From assembly GCF_002252475.1 (NCBI RefSeq), contig NZ_NNRK01000033.1, positions 186,001 through 250,000 of the forward strand: a stretch of 64,000 bases of DNA, given 5' to 3'. Source of the DNA: Brucella rhizosphaerae. GTDB taxonomy: Bacteria; Pseudomonadota; Alphaproteobacteria; Rhizobiales; Rhizobiaceae. A program made the translations under genes and the position numbers. Each line of letters begins with the position of its first letter. The stretch's first letter is position 1. Below are positions 28,736 to 38,111 of the stretch, piece by piece. Under the pieces are notes generated by a model that saw nothing but the letters and a program-made list of their open reading frames with translations, ran no database searches and was not told where the DNA came from.

Positions 28736-31700
28736 TTACTGGGTCAAATCAGACATCAGTCCTGCAGCAACTGCGAGACGTGACACCGTCAGATCGCCAC
28801 CTTCAGTCAATGCCACCATACGGTTTTTGACCTGATCGATACGCGCACCATCTTCAGCGAACCATGTCGCCGCCGGGTCCTTGTCTTTGCCATACTTCTT
28901 GAGCGCTGCAATCGTAATGCCGCGGGCAGCTTGCGTAATCGTATCGCTCGCACGCGACAGTGCCAGACCGTCATAATAATCAGTGACAGGGATGGTACGT
29001 GCTGCTTCCTCGATCCGGCCAATGCGGAAAGCTTCCGACACACCGAAATAGGTTTTGGCGGTTGCTACCAGATCGGCAGATGCCAGATGCGCGATCAACG
29101 CAATATCTGGCATGATGCCTGCCAGCTGCAGATTGGCGAGACGTTGCGCAAGTTTCTCCGGCGCACCCTTTTCGACGAAGGCCGCCTTGTCTGCCTGCAC
29201 GGACTGAATAAGGAAGTCCGGCATCAGACCATCGAAGCGTGGCTCAAGAGCCGCACGAGCCGTGGTGATGGTGTTCACCAGTTCCGTAAGGTTGGCCCGC
29301 GTTGTGTCGTTGCGCAGCACCCAGGCCGTGGTCGACAGCAGCATTTCGCCTACCAGATGGTAGAACTGGTTCTGCACATCGCCCGTAACCTTGTTATCAA
29401 GTGCATCGATAGCATCATAGATCGCGTTGATCTCGAAGCCATCACGCACCGCCACATAGGCTCGCACAATATCCGCCGGCGACTTGCCCGTCGTATCAGC
29501 CAGACGACTGATGAAGGTGATGCCGCCACGATTGATGACATCATTAGCCAGCAAAGTAGCTACGATTTCGCGCTTCAGGCGGTGGTTGGAGATTTCCTCG
29601 GCATAGTTTTTGACCATGCGCTTGGGGAAATAGCCGAACAGCAATTGCTCAAAGTAAGCCTCGTCCGGAAGCCTGCTCGCGACCAGATCATCCGAGAGCG
29701 ACAGCTTCGCATAGGCCAGCAAAACAGCGAGCTCTGGACGTGTGAGTGGTTGTCCCGATTTCTGACGATCATTCAGAAGCGCATCGGAAGGCAGGTATTC
29801 AACCTTGCGATCCAGCAACTTGCGCGCTTCAAGCTCTGCCATGAAGCGTGCCTGATAAGGCAGCTCTATGAGGCCCTGACGTTCGCTGAGCGAGAGCGCC
29901 AGCGGCTGCAGATAATTGTTACGCAGCACCAGCTCCGAAACATCATCTGTCATGCTTACCAGCAGTTTGTCGCGTGCAGGACGCTTCAACTTACCCGAAC
30001 GCATGGCTGCAGCCAGCGCGATCTTGATGTTGACCTCGACGTCCGAGCAGTTCACGCCTGCCGAATTGTCGATAGCATCGGTATTGCTGCGCCCGCCATC
30101 AAGCCCGCCTGCCAGCGCATATTCGATGCGTCCGCGTTGCGTCACACCAAGATTTGCACCTTCGCCAATCACCCGCGCCCGCACTTCCGAACCGGTGATG
30201 CGGATCGCATCATTGGCACGGTCGCCAACCTGCGCATCCGTTTCCGCCGTCGAACGAATATAAGTGCCGATACCACCAAACCACAGAAGATCGACCTGCG
30301 CCTTGAGGATCGTCGTCATGATCTCTTGCGGTGATGCTGTGGTCTTGCCAAGACCGATCGCCTTTGCAGCTTCTGCCGAAAGCGTAATCGTCTTCTGACT
30401 ACGGCTATAAACGCCACCACCTGCCGAAAGCTTCGAGCGGTCATAATCCTGCCAGCTCGAACGCGGCAGATCGAACAGACGCTTGCGCTCTGCAAAACCG
30501 TCTGCAGGAACCGGATCGGGATCGATGAAGATATCGCGATGATCAAATGCGGCAACAAGCCTGATCTGCTCGGATAAGAGCATACCATTGCCGAACACAT
30601 CACCCGACATGTCACCCACACCCGCAACCGTAAACGGCTCGGTCTGGATATCCTTGTCGAACTCGCGGAAATGCCGTTTTACAGCTTCCCAGGCGCCACG
30701 TGCGGTAATCGCCATGCCCTTGTGATCGTAACCGGCAGAGCCACCTGAGGCAAAAGCATCATCGAGCCAGAAATCATGGGCCTGACTGATTGCATTGGCT
30801 GTATCTGAGAAGGTTGCCGTGCCCTTATCAGCAGCAACCACGAAATAAGGGTCGTCATTGTCGTGACGCACCACTTCCACAGGCGGCACAACATCATTGT
30901 CATGGATGTTGTCAGTGACCGACAAAAGCGTGGAGATGAATATCTTGTAGGCATCACGACCAGCTTCAAACACCGCATTGCGATCGCCACCAACCGGCAA
31001 GCGCTTCGGATAGAAGCCACCCTTTGCACCGACCGGCACGATCACCGCATTCTTGACCTGCTGTGCCTTCACAAGGCCCAAGACTTCCGTACGATAATCC
31101 TGTGCACGGTCCGACCAGCGCAGACCACCACGTGCAACAGCACCGAAGCGAAGATGTACACCTTCCACTTCCGGTCCATAGACAAAGATTTCGCGATAAG
31201 GGCGCGGATCAGGCAGCCCTTCCACAAGCCGTGGATTGAGCTTGAACGCAAACGTCACACGCGGCTTGCCTTCGCCATCCGGCTGATAGGCGTTGGTGCG
31301 CAATGTGGCTTCGATCAGATTGCGGAACCGACGCAATATCTGGTCATCGTCAATGCTCGGCACGCCAAGGAGTGCTGTCTCGATACCGTCAACCAGCTTC
31401 TTTTCTGCGGCTTCACGACGCTTGGCCGAGGGATTGAAGCGCAGATCAAACAGTGAATAGAGGTCACTGGCAATTTCCGGATAACGGTTCAATGCTGCTG
31501 CGATGAACCCTTGCGAATAGGCAATGCCTGCCTGCTGCAAATAACGGCCATAGGAGCGCAGGATCATGATCTGACGCGCCGTCAGACGGGCTGTCTGCAC
31601 CAGTGCATTATAGCCGTCATTATCGGCAAGCCCATCCCAGACATTGCGGAACACATCTTCCAGCATCTCGCCATCGTCAGACAGATCAACCGGTGCGCCA

Positions 31701-33553
31701 TAGGCATTCACGAGCTGCATGTCATGCACGTAGACCGGCACACCACCCTTGCCAGCCTCATCTTTGCCAACATGTGGAAGGTCGATGGTCTGTTCGCTGA
31801 CAACCCGGAAACCCATGTTTTCGAGAAGCGGTACACGCTGCGACAACACAACCGGTGCGCCATGATGATAGAGCTTCAGCGAAACCGCATCCGGTCCATC
31901 GGTGCGATAGCGATAGAAGTCCACGAAAAGCGGTGCCTCGGCGCTAAGACCGGCGATACGTTCTGCATCGACCAGAGCTTCAGGCGCTGTAAAGATTTCG
32001 CGGTAAGATGGCGGGAAACTTGCAGCCAAAGCGACGGTCTTTGCGTCCGCGCTGTCTGAACTTTCACGCACCGCATCTTCCCACGTGCGCACGATGGCAC
32101 GCACTTCCGCTTCCAGAGCTTCGCGATCCACATGTGGCGTCGAACGCTCATGGCGACGAATAACGAACTGCACGCGGGTCAAGCCGTTTTGCAGGAACAC
32201 CGGGTGGAATTCAAAGCTATCACCGCTATAGATATCGACGAGATAGCGGCCGATCTTTTCACGCACGACCGAGTCATAACGATCACGCGGAATATAGACC
32301 AGTACGGTTGCAAAGCGTCCAAAACGATCAAGGCGCGGAACGGCACGAACGCGTGGGCGCTCACCCAATGCCAGGATCAGTTCGGCATTGGCCGTCAGGC
32401 TTTCCGTATCGATCTGGAAAAGCTCATCACGCGGATATTCTTCGAGCACGTTGATGAGTGCCTTACCCGAATGGTCTTCGCGATTGAAACCAAGATGCTT
32501 GATGACCGCATCAGCTTTTGAGCGAATGAACGGAATACCAGCAACAGAGCTGGTATATGCAACGGAGGTGAACAGGCCGACGAGACGCAGCTCGCCGATG
32601 GCTTCGCCCTTTTCACCGAAAATCTTGACGCCGACGTAGTCGAGATAAGACCGGCGATGGACGAGCGAGAGCGAATTCGCCTTGGTCACAATCAGCGGTT
32701 CATTGCTATCGAGGAAGTCGGTGATTTCGCGCGGCGTAACAGTATCGTCATCATCCTTACGGAGAACGCGCACTTCACTGTCGTTCAGAATACCAAGCGT
32801 TTCTTTGACAGGAACCAGCTCCCGATTGTCGCCCTTGCCCTTGAAGGTGAGCTCACGCATACCGAGGAAGATGAAACGATCATCGCGCAGCCATTCGAGG
32901 AACGCGATGGCTTCCGGCATTGCGGCATTACCCGTCAATTCCTGAACCCGCTTATAATCGGCAATTGCGCCATCAAGGCGCTTCATCATCGGCTTCCAGT
33001 CGCTGACAGCTGAACGAACCTGTCCGAGCACGCGCTTGATAGCGGCGGTCAGATTGGCCTTTGTCTGCTTGTCGAGTGCTGGCAGATGAATTTGCACAAG
33101 GCTTACGCGCTCAACGCCTTTGGCGGGTGCGAGCTGCGATGCTTCGCCCAGGATTGTAAGGCCGTCTTTTTCCCGTTCAATATCGAAAACCGGGTGTACG
33201 ACCATAAATATCTGGCTGACATGATCGTTCAGCTCACCCATGACAGAGTCGAGCAGGAACGGCATATTGTCATTGACGATGGTAATAACGCTGACAGGGC
33301 GACCATGGCGTTCGATGCTGTTATCGACGCTGATAGTGCTCTTGCCCTTGCGGTAAGATTCAAGCGCCTCGTAGCCATATTGGGCAGATTTATCGAGCGC
33401 TGCGGCATCGTAAGCCGCGAGGTCTTCGGGCGGTGCCCATTCGAAGAGAAGCTGCGAAAAGGCTGTAAGCGCCTTCGACTTTCCTCCCTTCTTTTCCTCC
33501 TTGCTTGCCTTGGAACCCTTAATTTTGCTCGACCGATCCTGCTTTGCAGTCAC
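28736..33553 (-). CDS. gdhB: NAD-specific glutamate dehydrogenase, large (~180 kDa) type
   Basis: Oxidises glutamate to 2-oxoglutarate with NAD. About 1,605 residues, the size of the GDH-180 class. The C-terminal half carries the dehydrogenase core (RFGAVARGGLRWSDRAQDYR near residue 815, then KGGFYPKRLP, then GVGDMSGDVFGNGMLL); the N-terminal 700 residues are the ACT-like regulatory region with AFLEWLRDDRFIFLGMRE. Start: the GTG at 33551-33553 has AGGAG eight bases upstream. The ATG at 33571 and the TTG at 33589 lack such a site, so MTAKQDRSSKIKGSKAS is preferred. The first 30 residues are Lys/Ser-rich. Two palindromic repeats lie directly behind the stop. Monocistronic. Confidence 0.95.
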   Translation of the reverse strand: MTAKQDRSSKIKGSKASKEEKKGGKSKALTAFSQLLFEWAPPEDLAAYDAAALDKSAQYGYEALESYRKGKSTISVDNSIERHGRPVSVITIVNDNMPFLLDSVMGELNDHVSQIFMVVHPVFDIEREKDGLTILGEASQLAPAKGVERVSLVQIHLPALDKQTKANLTAAIKRVLGQVRSAVSDWKPMMKRLDGAIADYKRVQELTGNAAMPEAIAFLEWLRDDRFIFLGMRELTFKGKGDNRELVPVKETLGILNDSEVRVLRKDDDDTVTPREITDFLDSNEPLIVTKANSLSLVHRRSYLDYVGVKIFGEKGEAIGELRLVGLFTSVAYTSSVAGIPFIRSKADAVIKHLGFNREDHSGKALINVLEEYPRDELFQIDTESLTANAELILALGERPRVRAVPRLDRFGRFATVLVYIPRDRYDSVVREKIGRYLVDIYSGDSFEFHPVFLQNGLTRVQFVIRRHERSTPHVDREALEAEVRAIVRTWEDAVRESSDSADAKTVALAASFPPSYREIFTAPEALVDAERIAGLSAEAPLFVDFYRYRTDGPDAVSLKLYHHGAPVVLSQRVPLLENMGFRVVSEQTIDLPHVGKDEAGKGGVPVYVHDMQLVNAYGAPVDLSDDGEMLEDVFRNVWDGLADNDGYNALVQTARLTARQIMILRSYGRYLQQAGIAYSQGFIAAALNRYPEIASDLYSLFDLRFNPSAKRREAAEKKLVDGIETALLGVPSIDDDQILRRFRNLIEATLRTNAYQPDGEGKPRVTFAFKLNPRLVEGLPDPRPYREIFVYGPEVEGVHLRFGAVARGGLRWSDRAQDYRTEVLGLVKAQQVKNAVIVPVGAKGGFYPKRLPVGGDRNAVFEAGRDAYKIFISTLLSVTDNIHDNDVVPPVEVVRHDNDDPYFVVAADKGTATFSDTANAISQAHDFWLDDAFASGGSAGYDHKGMAITARGAWEAVKRHFREFDKDIQTEPFTVAGVGDMSGDVFGNGMLLSEQIRLVAAFDHRDIFIDPDPVPADGFAERKRLFDLPRSSWQDYDRSKLSAGGGVYSRSQKTITLSAEAAKAIGLGKTTASPQEIMTTILKAQVDLLWFGGIGTYIRSTAETDAQVGDRANDAIRITGSEVRARVIGEGANLGVTQRGRIEYALAGGLDGGRSNTDAIDNSAGVNCSDVEVNIKIALAAAMRSGKLKRPARDKLLVSMTDDVSELVLRNNYLQPLALSLSERQGLIELPYQARFMAELEARKLLDRKVEYLPSDALLNDRQKSGQPLTRPELAVLLAYAKLSLSDDLVASRLPDEAYFEQLLFGYFPKRMVKNYAEEISNHRLKREIVATLLANDVINRGGITFISRLADTTGKSPADIVRAYVAVRDGFEINAIYDAIDALDNKVTGDVQNQFYHLVGEMLLSTTAWVLRNDTTRANLTELVNTITTARAALEPRFDGLMPDFLIQSVQADKAAFVEKGAPEKLAQRLANLQLAGIMPDIALIAHLASADLVATAKTYFGVSEAFRIGRIEEAARTIPVTDYYDGLALSRASDTITQAARGITIAALKKYGKDKDPAATWFAEDGARIDQVKNRMVALTEGGDLTVSRLAVAAGLMSDLTQ

Positions 33554-33828
33554 GTCGGATACTCCTGTCATGATGGCAATGCGCGCCAAACTAGCAGATT
33601 GAATATCCGTTTCGATGACAAATCGTTGAAAACAACCAAATATTTCCGTGAAAGTCAGAAACCTTGCATCTAATCCATTTAATTTGGAACAAAACTTCGA
33701 AAACGCTTCAGGAAATTTCGAAATATGCCGTCTGGCTTCCCGTCAATCGACATGACAGGTTTACGTAAGCGTCACAAAAGCTAAATTTTGCCACAAATCA
33801 CGGGCGAATCTGACACGTAATAACCGGA
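33554..33828. other. Gene-free gap upstream of the glutamate dehydrogenase gene
   Basis: AT-rich 275 bases between the gdh start and the 3' end of the membrane TPM gene. It must hold the gdh promoter, but no -35/-10 pair convincing enough to report was found, nor any terminator for the lemA operon. Confidence 0.4.
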
Positions 33829-34470
33829 TCAAAGTTCGATCAAATGATCGTCCAGCTCATTGATATCATTGTCACCGGCGGGAAAATGCTGCTCCAGCAA
33901 TGTGCCTGCCTGACCGATAGCCAGCACGAAGCCCTCGGCTATTTCCGAGCGCGAAGCGTGATGGGTAAGGGTCGCGACAATCCCATTCCATTCTTCCTGT
34001 TCAACGCGGGCGTGGATGCCTGCATCGGCGATCACCTCGGCATAATGCTCTGCCATAGACACGAAGAGCAGAATACCGGTGCGATGTTCTGTGATGTGTA
34101 CATTGCGCGCCAGAAATTGCTGCAATGCATTGAGATGCGCACGTTTGTAACGGATTCGGCGCGGCACGAGCATTATGCGGGTCGAAGGCAGAAACCAAAG
34201 AACCAGCATCACAGAAATGAAAGCCGCCAGAATAGCGAGGCCGAAAATCGGTAGCCTGATATCGAACCAATACCAATGCGCAAGGAACGCAAGAATGACC
34301 GAGGTTATGAGAATGCCATAAGTGGCGACAAAGCCAGCAGCAAAGAAATAGTCATCGCTGCTACGTGCCAGAACAGCGTATATTTCGCCGCTTGTATTGG
34401 CCTCGGCACCGCGGATCGCATGAGCGATGCGTTTGTGATCCTGATCGCCGATTAGGTTTTTACCCGTCAC
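33829..34470 (-). CDS. TPM-domain membrane protein (COG3762-like)
   Basis: 213 residues from a GTG with GGGGAG six bases upstream. N-terminal AIRGAEANTSGEIYAVLAR is the start of a TPM-type domain, interrupted by two membrane helices (about 45-75 and 78-100). The later ARNVHITEHRTGILLFVSMAEHYAEVIADAGI matches the C-terminal half of the TPM fold. Third gene of a lemA-TPM-TPM operon, 11 bases behind the Gly-rich TPM gene. TPM proteins are linked to PSII repair in plants and to envelope stress in bacteria; the exact function here is unknown. Confidence 0.85.
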   Translation of the reverse strand: MTGKNLIGDQDHKRIAHAIRGAEANTSGEIYAVLARSSDDYFFAAGFVATYGILITSVILAFLAHWYWFDIRLPIFGLAILAAFISVMLVLWFLPSTRIMLVPRRIRYKRAHLNALQQFLARNVHITEHRTGILLFVSMAEHYAEVIADAGIHARVEQEEWNGIVATLTHHASRSEIAEGFVLAIGQAGTLLEQHFPAGDNDINELDDHLIEL

Positions 34471-34481
34471 AGATTTCTCCC

Positions 34482-35366
34482 CTACCAGCTACCCGAAGCG
34501 CCGCCGCCACCTGACGAACCACCGCCGCCAGAAAAGCCGCCACCACCACCGCCTGATGACCATCCACCGCCACCGCCAGAGAAACCGCCGCCGCCACCTG
34601 ACCCACCGCGTGAGTTGAGGTCGATCACCATGCCCAGCCAGCGATATTTACCCGGACCGATCTTGCGCCCAAAGATCGGGGTCAGGATCGCCATGCCAAA
34701 ACCTCCGAAGAAGATCAGGCACCAGAATGCGATGAAAACAACGAACACCCAGTCGACGTCGTCAGAACTGCTTTGAACGTTGCGTTTGGCACGTGCTTCA
34801 AGTTCGGCTGCATCGCCCGAAAGAACCGACAGAATACCGTCGACGCCCTGAACCACGCCGCCTGAATAATCGCCCGTGCGGAACGCAGGAATAATCGTGC
34901 CGTTGATGATCACGCTGGAAAGCGCATCGGTCATGGTTCCCTCAAGGCCATAGCCGACCTCAATGCGCACCTTGCGATCATTGGGAGCAACGACGAGCAG
35001 GATGCCGTTATTCTCCTGCTTCTGCCCCAGCGCCCATGCGCGAAACAAACGATTGGAATAGGTTTCGATATCCTCGCCATTCAGGCTTGGCACGGTCACG
35101 ACCACCACCTGATCGGACGATTTTGCTTCAAAATCGGCGAGCTTCTGCGTGAGCTGCTGCCTTGCTGTCGGGTCGATGATACCGGCAGCATCGACCACCC
35201 GCCCCGTCAAAGCCTGTGCAGGCTTTGACGCATCCTGTGCATTTGCACCCGCTGCAATGAAAAATGCGAGCAGGAGCAAGACAAAAGCAAACAGGTTTCG
35301 CAGCCAGTTCAGGCCACGAAACGCTGCGCGCATGGGAAGCAGAGCTGCCACGGAAAACCCGATCAA
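34482..35366 (-). CDS. TPM-domain secreted/membrane protein with Gly-rich tail (YgcG family)
   Basis: 294 residues. The signal-like hydrophobic helix NLFAFVLLLLAFFIAAGANA (about 25-44) precedes a TPM domain (about 55-185: GRVVDAAGIIDP, SSDQVVVVTVPSLNG, NGILLVVAPNDRKVRIEVGYGLEG). Then come a membrane helix (VFVVFIAFWCLIFFGGFGMAIL) and a C-terminal tail of almost only Gly and Ser. The TTG start overlaps the lemA stop (TTGA), suggesting coupling; an internal ATG 11 codons later (MRAAFRGL) is an alternative. The lemA-ygcG pairing is widespread. Likely anchored in the inner membrane with the TPM domain outside. Confidence 0.9.
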   Translation of the reverse strand: MIGFSVAALLPMRAAFRGLNWLRNLFAFVLLLLAFFIAAGANAQDASKPAQALTGRVVDAAGIIDPTARQQLTQKLADFEAKSSDQVVVVTVPSLNGEDIETYSNRLFRAWALGQKQENNGILLVVAPNDRKVRIEVGYGLEGTMTDALSSVIINGTIIPAFRTGDYSGGVVQGVDGILSVLSGDAAELEARAKRNVQSSSDDVDWVFVVFIAFWCLIFFGGFGMAILTPIFGRKIGPGKYRWLGMVIDLNSRGGSGGGGGFSGGGGGWSSGGGGGGFSGGGGSSGGGGASGSW

Positions 35367-35989
35367 TTGTTAAAGTTGACCTGTGGTGCCGTCTGGCTCC
35401 CCGCATCCGCACTGAATGTCTGCATCGGTACGGCATCGCGATACCAGATCCATGTCCATATCATCGTCGGCATGGTGCGGATCGCTGTGTTATAAACACG
35501 TACCGCTTCGATATAATCGCGACGCGCTACAGCAATACGGTTTTCAGTACCTTCGAGCTGCGATTGCAGCGCAAGAAAATTCTGATTTGCTTTGAGGTCC
35601 GGATAGCGCTCGACAACCACCATCAACCGCGAAAGCGCACTTGTGAGGTTGGCCTGATTGTCCTGAAACTGCTTGAAGAGTTCCGGATTATTGAGCGTCT
35701 CAGGCGTAATCTGCACCTGTGTCGCCTTGGCACGTGCATCGATTACCGCCTGAAGAGTTTCCTTTTCATGCGCGGCATAGCCCTTCACTGTTTCGACGAG
35801 ATTAGGCACGAGATCAGCACGGCGCTGATACTGGTTCTGCACTTCGCTCCATGCAGCCTTGGCCTTTTCTTCATTCGTCGGAATGGTGTTGAAACCACAA
35901 GCCGAAAGCAGCGGCACAAGGACCGCAAGCCCGAGCGCAATGAAAATGCGGCGGGGAGACAAAGAACTGACAACTGTCGCAGCCGACAT
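35363..35989 (-). CDS. lemA: LemA family lipoprotein
   Basis: 208 residues from the ATG at 35987-35989, which has AGGAGAACACC upstream; a 30-codon longer frame lacks a signal. The N-terminal signal ends in a lipobox LSAC with Cys at 31. The rest is a helical LemA domain: QNQYQRRADLVPNLVETVKG, then ALSRLMVVVERYPDLKANQN, then NRIAVARRDYIEAVRVYN. LemA proteins are membrane-anchored helical bundles of unclear function, usually encoded with TPM/YgcG proteins as here. First gene of the operon, divergent from the MarR-GNAT gene. Confidence 0.93.
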   Translation of the reverse strand: MSAATVVSSLSPRRIFIALGLAVLVPLLSACGFNTIPTNEEKAKAAWSEVQNQYQRRADLVPNLVETVKGYAAHEKETLQAVIDARAKATQVQITPETLNNPELFKQFQDNQANLTSALSRLMVVVERYPDLKANQNFLALQSQLEGTENRIAVARRDYIEAVRVYNTAIRTMPTMIWTWIWYRDAVPMQTFSADAGSQTAPQVNFNN

Positions 35990-36207
35990 GGTGTTCTCCT
36001 GAAAAAGGCGCTTTCTCAGCGCCTGAATTGATACTTCTTGCACCAGCATAGTCGTGTTCACGAAAATGCGAGCCATCAAATCAACAGGATAGACGAATTT
36101 CGCTCGTCGTCCAGTCGATTTGCTGAAAGCGCGCTGAGCGTGAAAGAAAGCAGGGTTCGACCCCTTTCGCGGATGGATTGTCGAGAGGGAAAGTTTCGGC
36201 TGATTAC

Positions 36208-36252
36208 TATGTTGACTTAGTCAACATATCTAATATTGATAGTGTCAACATA
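36208..36252. promoter_or_regulatory. Palindromic operator upstream of the MarR-GNAT gene
   Basis: Perfect inverted repeat TATGTTGAC-TTA-GTCAACATA (36208-36228), with a further identical half-site GTCAACATA at 36244-36252. This is the size and symmetry expected of a MarR-family dimer site, and the regulator gene begins 30 bases downstream, so autoregulation is likely. TTGACT inside the left arm could double as a -35 box. Confidence 0.65.
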
Positions 36253-36253
36253 T

Positions 36254-36273
36254 GGAGGCGCCGCATAGCGGCG
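36254..36273 (+). other. GGAGG followed by a hairpin before the MarR-GNAT start
   Basis: GGAGG (36254-36258) is 24 bases from the ATG at 36283, too far for normal initiation, but the bases directly after it form a perfect stem CGCCGC-ATA-GCGGCG (36259-36273). With that hairpin folded, GGAGG would be nine bases from the ATG. A structure-dependent ribosome site is inferred. Confidence 0.4.
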
Positions 36274-36282
36274 TATGCAGAT

Positions 36283-37218
36283 ATGACGCTCACAGATAAC
36301 CAGACCGACATTAGCGCGTTGCGCGCCTTCAACCGTAACTATACGCGCCGACTAGGCCTTCTGAACGCACATCTCGACAAAAGCCCGTTCACGCTGACCG
36401 AAGCGCGTATCCTCTACGAGATCGCACATCGCCCCGCGCCCACAGCGGCAATTATCATGCGGTCTCTGGGACTTGATCGGGGCCAGCTCAGCAGGACGCT
36501 GAAGCGCTTCTCCGACCGTGGATTGATCGAAACATCACAGCACCCGCAAGGTGGGCGCAGCCGTCCGATCCAATTGACCGAAGCCGGGCGCTCGACATTT
36601 GCCGCGCTGGAAAGCAACACCTGCGACGCAGTAGGAGAACTTCTAGACGGATTGCGTCCCGATCAGCGCAAGGACCTGCTCACAGCGGCGGGAACGATCA
36701 TGCACATATTCGATGAACGAACGAGCGCGGACGTGCAATTACGCGATTTACAGCCTGGCGACCTCGGCTGGATCATCCATCGACAGGCCGTACTTTATTC
36801 AGAAGAATATGGCTGGAACAATGACTACGAAGCACTCATAACCCGTATTCTTGCCGACTTCATGGAATCCTTCGACCCGGACCATGATGCAGCCTGGATT
36901 GCCGAAATCGATGGCCGCGTCGTGGGATCGGTCTTTCTGGTTCGGGGCGACAGGCCGAAGCTTGGCAAATTGCGCTTGCTTTATGTCGAGCAAGCCGCAC
37001 GCGGCAGCGGCGTGGGTGCCAGACTTGTGAATGCCTGCATCGAACGTGCCCGAACGGTCGGTGATGATGGCCTCACCCTATGGACGAACGATATCCTGAA
37101 GGCGGCCCGGCGTCTTTACGAGCGAGCTGGTTTCCGGCTGGTCGATGAAGCACCACACCATTCTTTTGGCGCGGATCTGGTTGGCCAGACATGGGAGCTG
37201 GACCTGAAGCAAAACTAA
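36283..37218 (+). CDS. MarR-type regulator fused to a GNAT N-acetyltransferase
   Basis: 311 residues. The N-terminal half (about 1-150) is a MarR winged helix: SALRAFNRNYTRRLGLLNAH, FTLTEARILYEIAHR, LGLDRGQLSRTLKRFSDRGL and the wing HPQGGRSRPIQLTEAGR. The C-terminal half (about 155-311) is a GNAT fold with the acetyl-CoA loop VEQAARGSGVGARLVNACIE and ending YERAGFRLVDEAPH. Such MarR-GNAT fusions are known but few are characterised; the acetyl acceptor is unknown. ATG start at 36283. Convergent with rpsP. Confidence 0.93.
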   Translation: MTLTDNQTDISALRAFNRNYTRRLGLLNAHLDKSPFTLTEARILYEIAHRPAPTAAIIMRSLGLDRGQLSRTLKRFSDRGLIETSQHPQGGRSRPIQLTEAGRSTFAALESNTCDAVGELLDGLRPDQRKDLLTAAGTIMHIFDERTSADVQLRDLQPGDLGWIIHRQAVLYSEEYGWNNDYEALITRILADFMESFDPDHDAAWIAEIDGRVVGSVFLVRGDRPKLGKLRLLYVEQAARGSGVGARLVNACIERARTVGDDGLTLWTNDILKAARRLYERAGFRLVDEAPHHSFGADLVGQTWELDLKQN

Positions 37219-37245
37219 TCAGGCAAGCCCATGTTAAGCGCATAA

Positions 37246-37274
37246 AAAAAGCGGCGGATTACTCCGCCGCTTTT
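37246..37274. terminator. Bidirectional terminator between the MarR-GNAT gene and rpsP
   Basis: AGCGGCGG-ATTACT-CCGCCGCT flanked by A7 on the left and TTTTCTC on the right, giving a U tract in either direction. Confidence 0.85.
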
Positions 37275-37296
37275 CTCAATCGCAAATTGCGAAAAA

Positions 37297-37731
37297 CTAT
37301 TCGCTTGCAGCTTCTTCAGCAGGAGCAGCTTCTTCAGCTGGAGCAGCAGCTGCTGCGGCCGCAGCTTCAGCAGCAGCGGCAGCCTTGGCTGCTGCATCTT
37401 CTTCAGCTTGCTTGGCGAGAGCGAGACGCTCCTGAGCCTTCTTGCCTGGCAGACCCTTGGTCAGGTTGCTGCGTTCTTCACGTTTGGCAATACCAGCCTG
37501 ATCGAGGAAGCGAAGAACGCGATCGGTTGGCTGTGCGCCCTGTGCAATCCAATGCTGGATGCGGTCAGCGTCGAGCTTTACGCGTTCAGCGTCTTTTGCA
37601 AGCATTGGGTTCCATGCACCAACGGTTTCGATGAAACGGCCGTCACGTGGGCTGCGGGCGTCAGCAACAACAACGTGGTAGTAAGGACGCTTCTTGGAGC
37701 CAGCGCGGGCGAGACGGATCTTAAGAGCCAT
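37297..37731 (-). CDS. rpsP: 30S ribosomal protein S16
   Basis: 144 residues. The core [20 protein letters not shown] to about residue 80 is standard S16 ([20 protein letters not shown]). The remaining 60 or so residues are an Ala/Glu/Lys-rich low-complexity tail ([20 protein letters not shown] and onward) seen in Rhizobiales S16. Third gene after ffh and the chorismate mutase on the minus strand. The usual rimM-trmD-rplS genes do not follow: a terminator and a convergent regulator gene come next. Confidence 0.97.
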   Translation of the reverse strand: MALKIRLARAGSKKRPYYHVVVADARSPRDGRFIETVGAWNPMLAKDAERVKLDADRIQHWIAQGAQPTDRVLRFLDQAGIAKREERSNLTKGLPGKKAQERLALAKQAEEDAAAKAAAAAEAAAAAAAAPAEEAAPAEEAASE

Positions 37732-37794
37732 TTTTTCTTTCCTTTAGACAATAGTTCTGCCCTGAAGGGCGATGGGTTAAGCCTTGTTGGCTAT

Positions 37795-38106
37795 TCAGTT
37801 TCCGCTGTGGTTGGCAGCGGCATGCTCATGGTGCCGAATAACTTCCTTCACGATGAAATTCAGGAATTTTTCAGCAAAATCTGGATCAAGATGGGCATCG
37901 ACAGCAAGGCCACGAAGGCGCTCGACCTGACGCTTCTCACGAGCTGGGTCAGCTGCGGCAAGGCCGCGCTCAGCTTTCAGGACACCCACAGCCTGGGTGC
38001 AGCGAAAGCGCTCAGCAAGCATGTGGATCAGTGCTGCATCGATGTTATCGATAGATGCACGCAAGGAGAGAAGCTCAGCAGGCACTGTGTTCTGTTCGTC
38101 AGCCAT
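37795..38106 (-). CDS. Chorismate mutase, AroQ type
   Basis: 103 residues from the ATG at 38104-38106; a GTG three codons upstream overlaps the ffh stop (GTGA) and is a possible alternative. All-helical AroQ fold with the expected order: LRASIDNIDAALIHMLAERF, then QAVGVLKAE, then DPAREKRQVERLRGLA. The arginine and lysine positions that bind chorismate are present (R near 15, K near 42, R near 54). Converts chorismate to prephenate for phenylalanine and tyrosine. Stand-alone, with no fused dehydratase. Lies between ffh and rpsP, a known Rhizobiales arrangement. Confidence 0.92.
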   Translation of the reverse strand: MADEQNTVPAELLSLRASIDNIDAALIHMLAERFRCTQAVGVLKAERGLAAADPAREKRQVERLRGLAVDAHLDPDFAEKFLNFIVKEVIRHHEHAAANHSGN

Positions 38107-38111
38107 CTTAC

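Noticed and set aside
28931-30334. 467-codon plus-strand open frame
   Set aside because: Antisense to the glutamate dehydrogenase gene; composition is that of a shadow frame.
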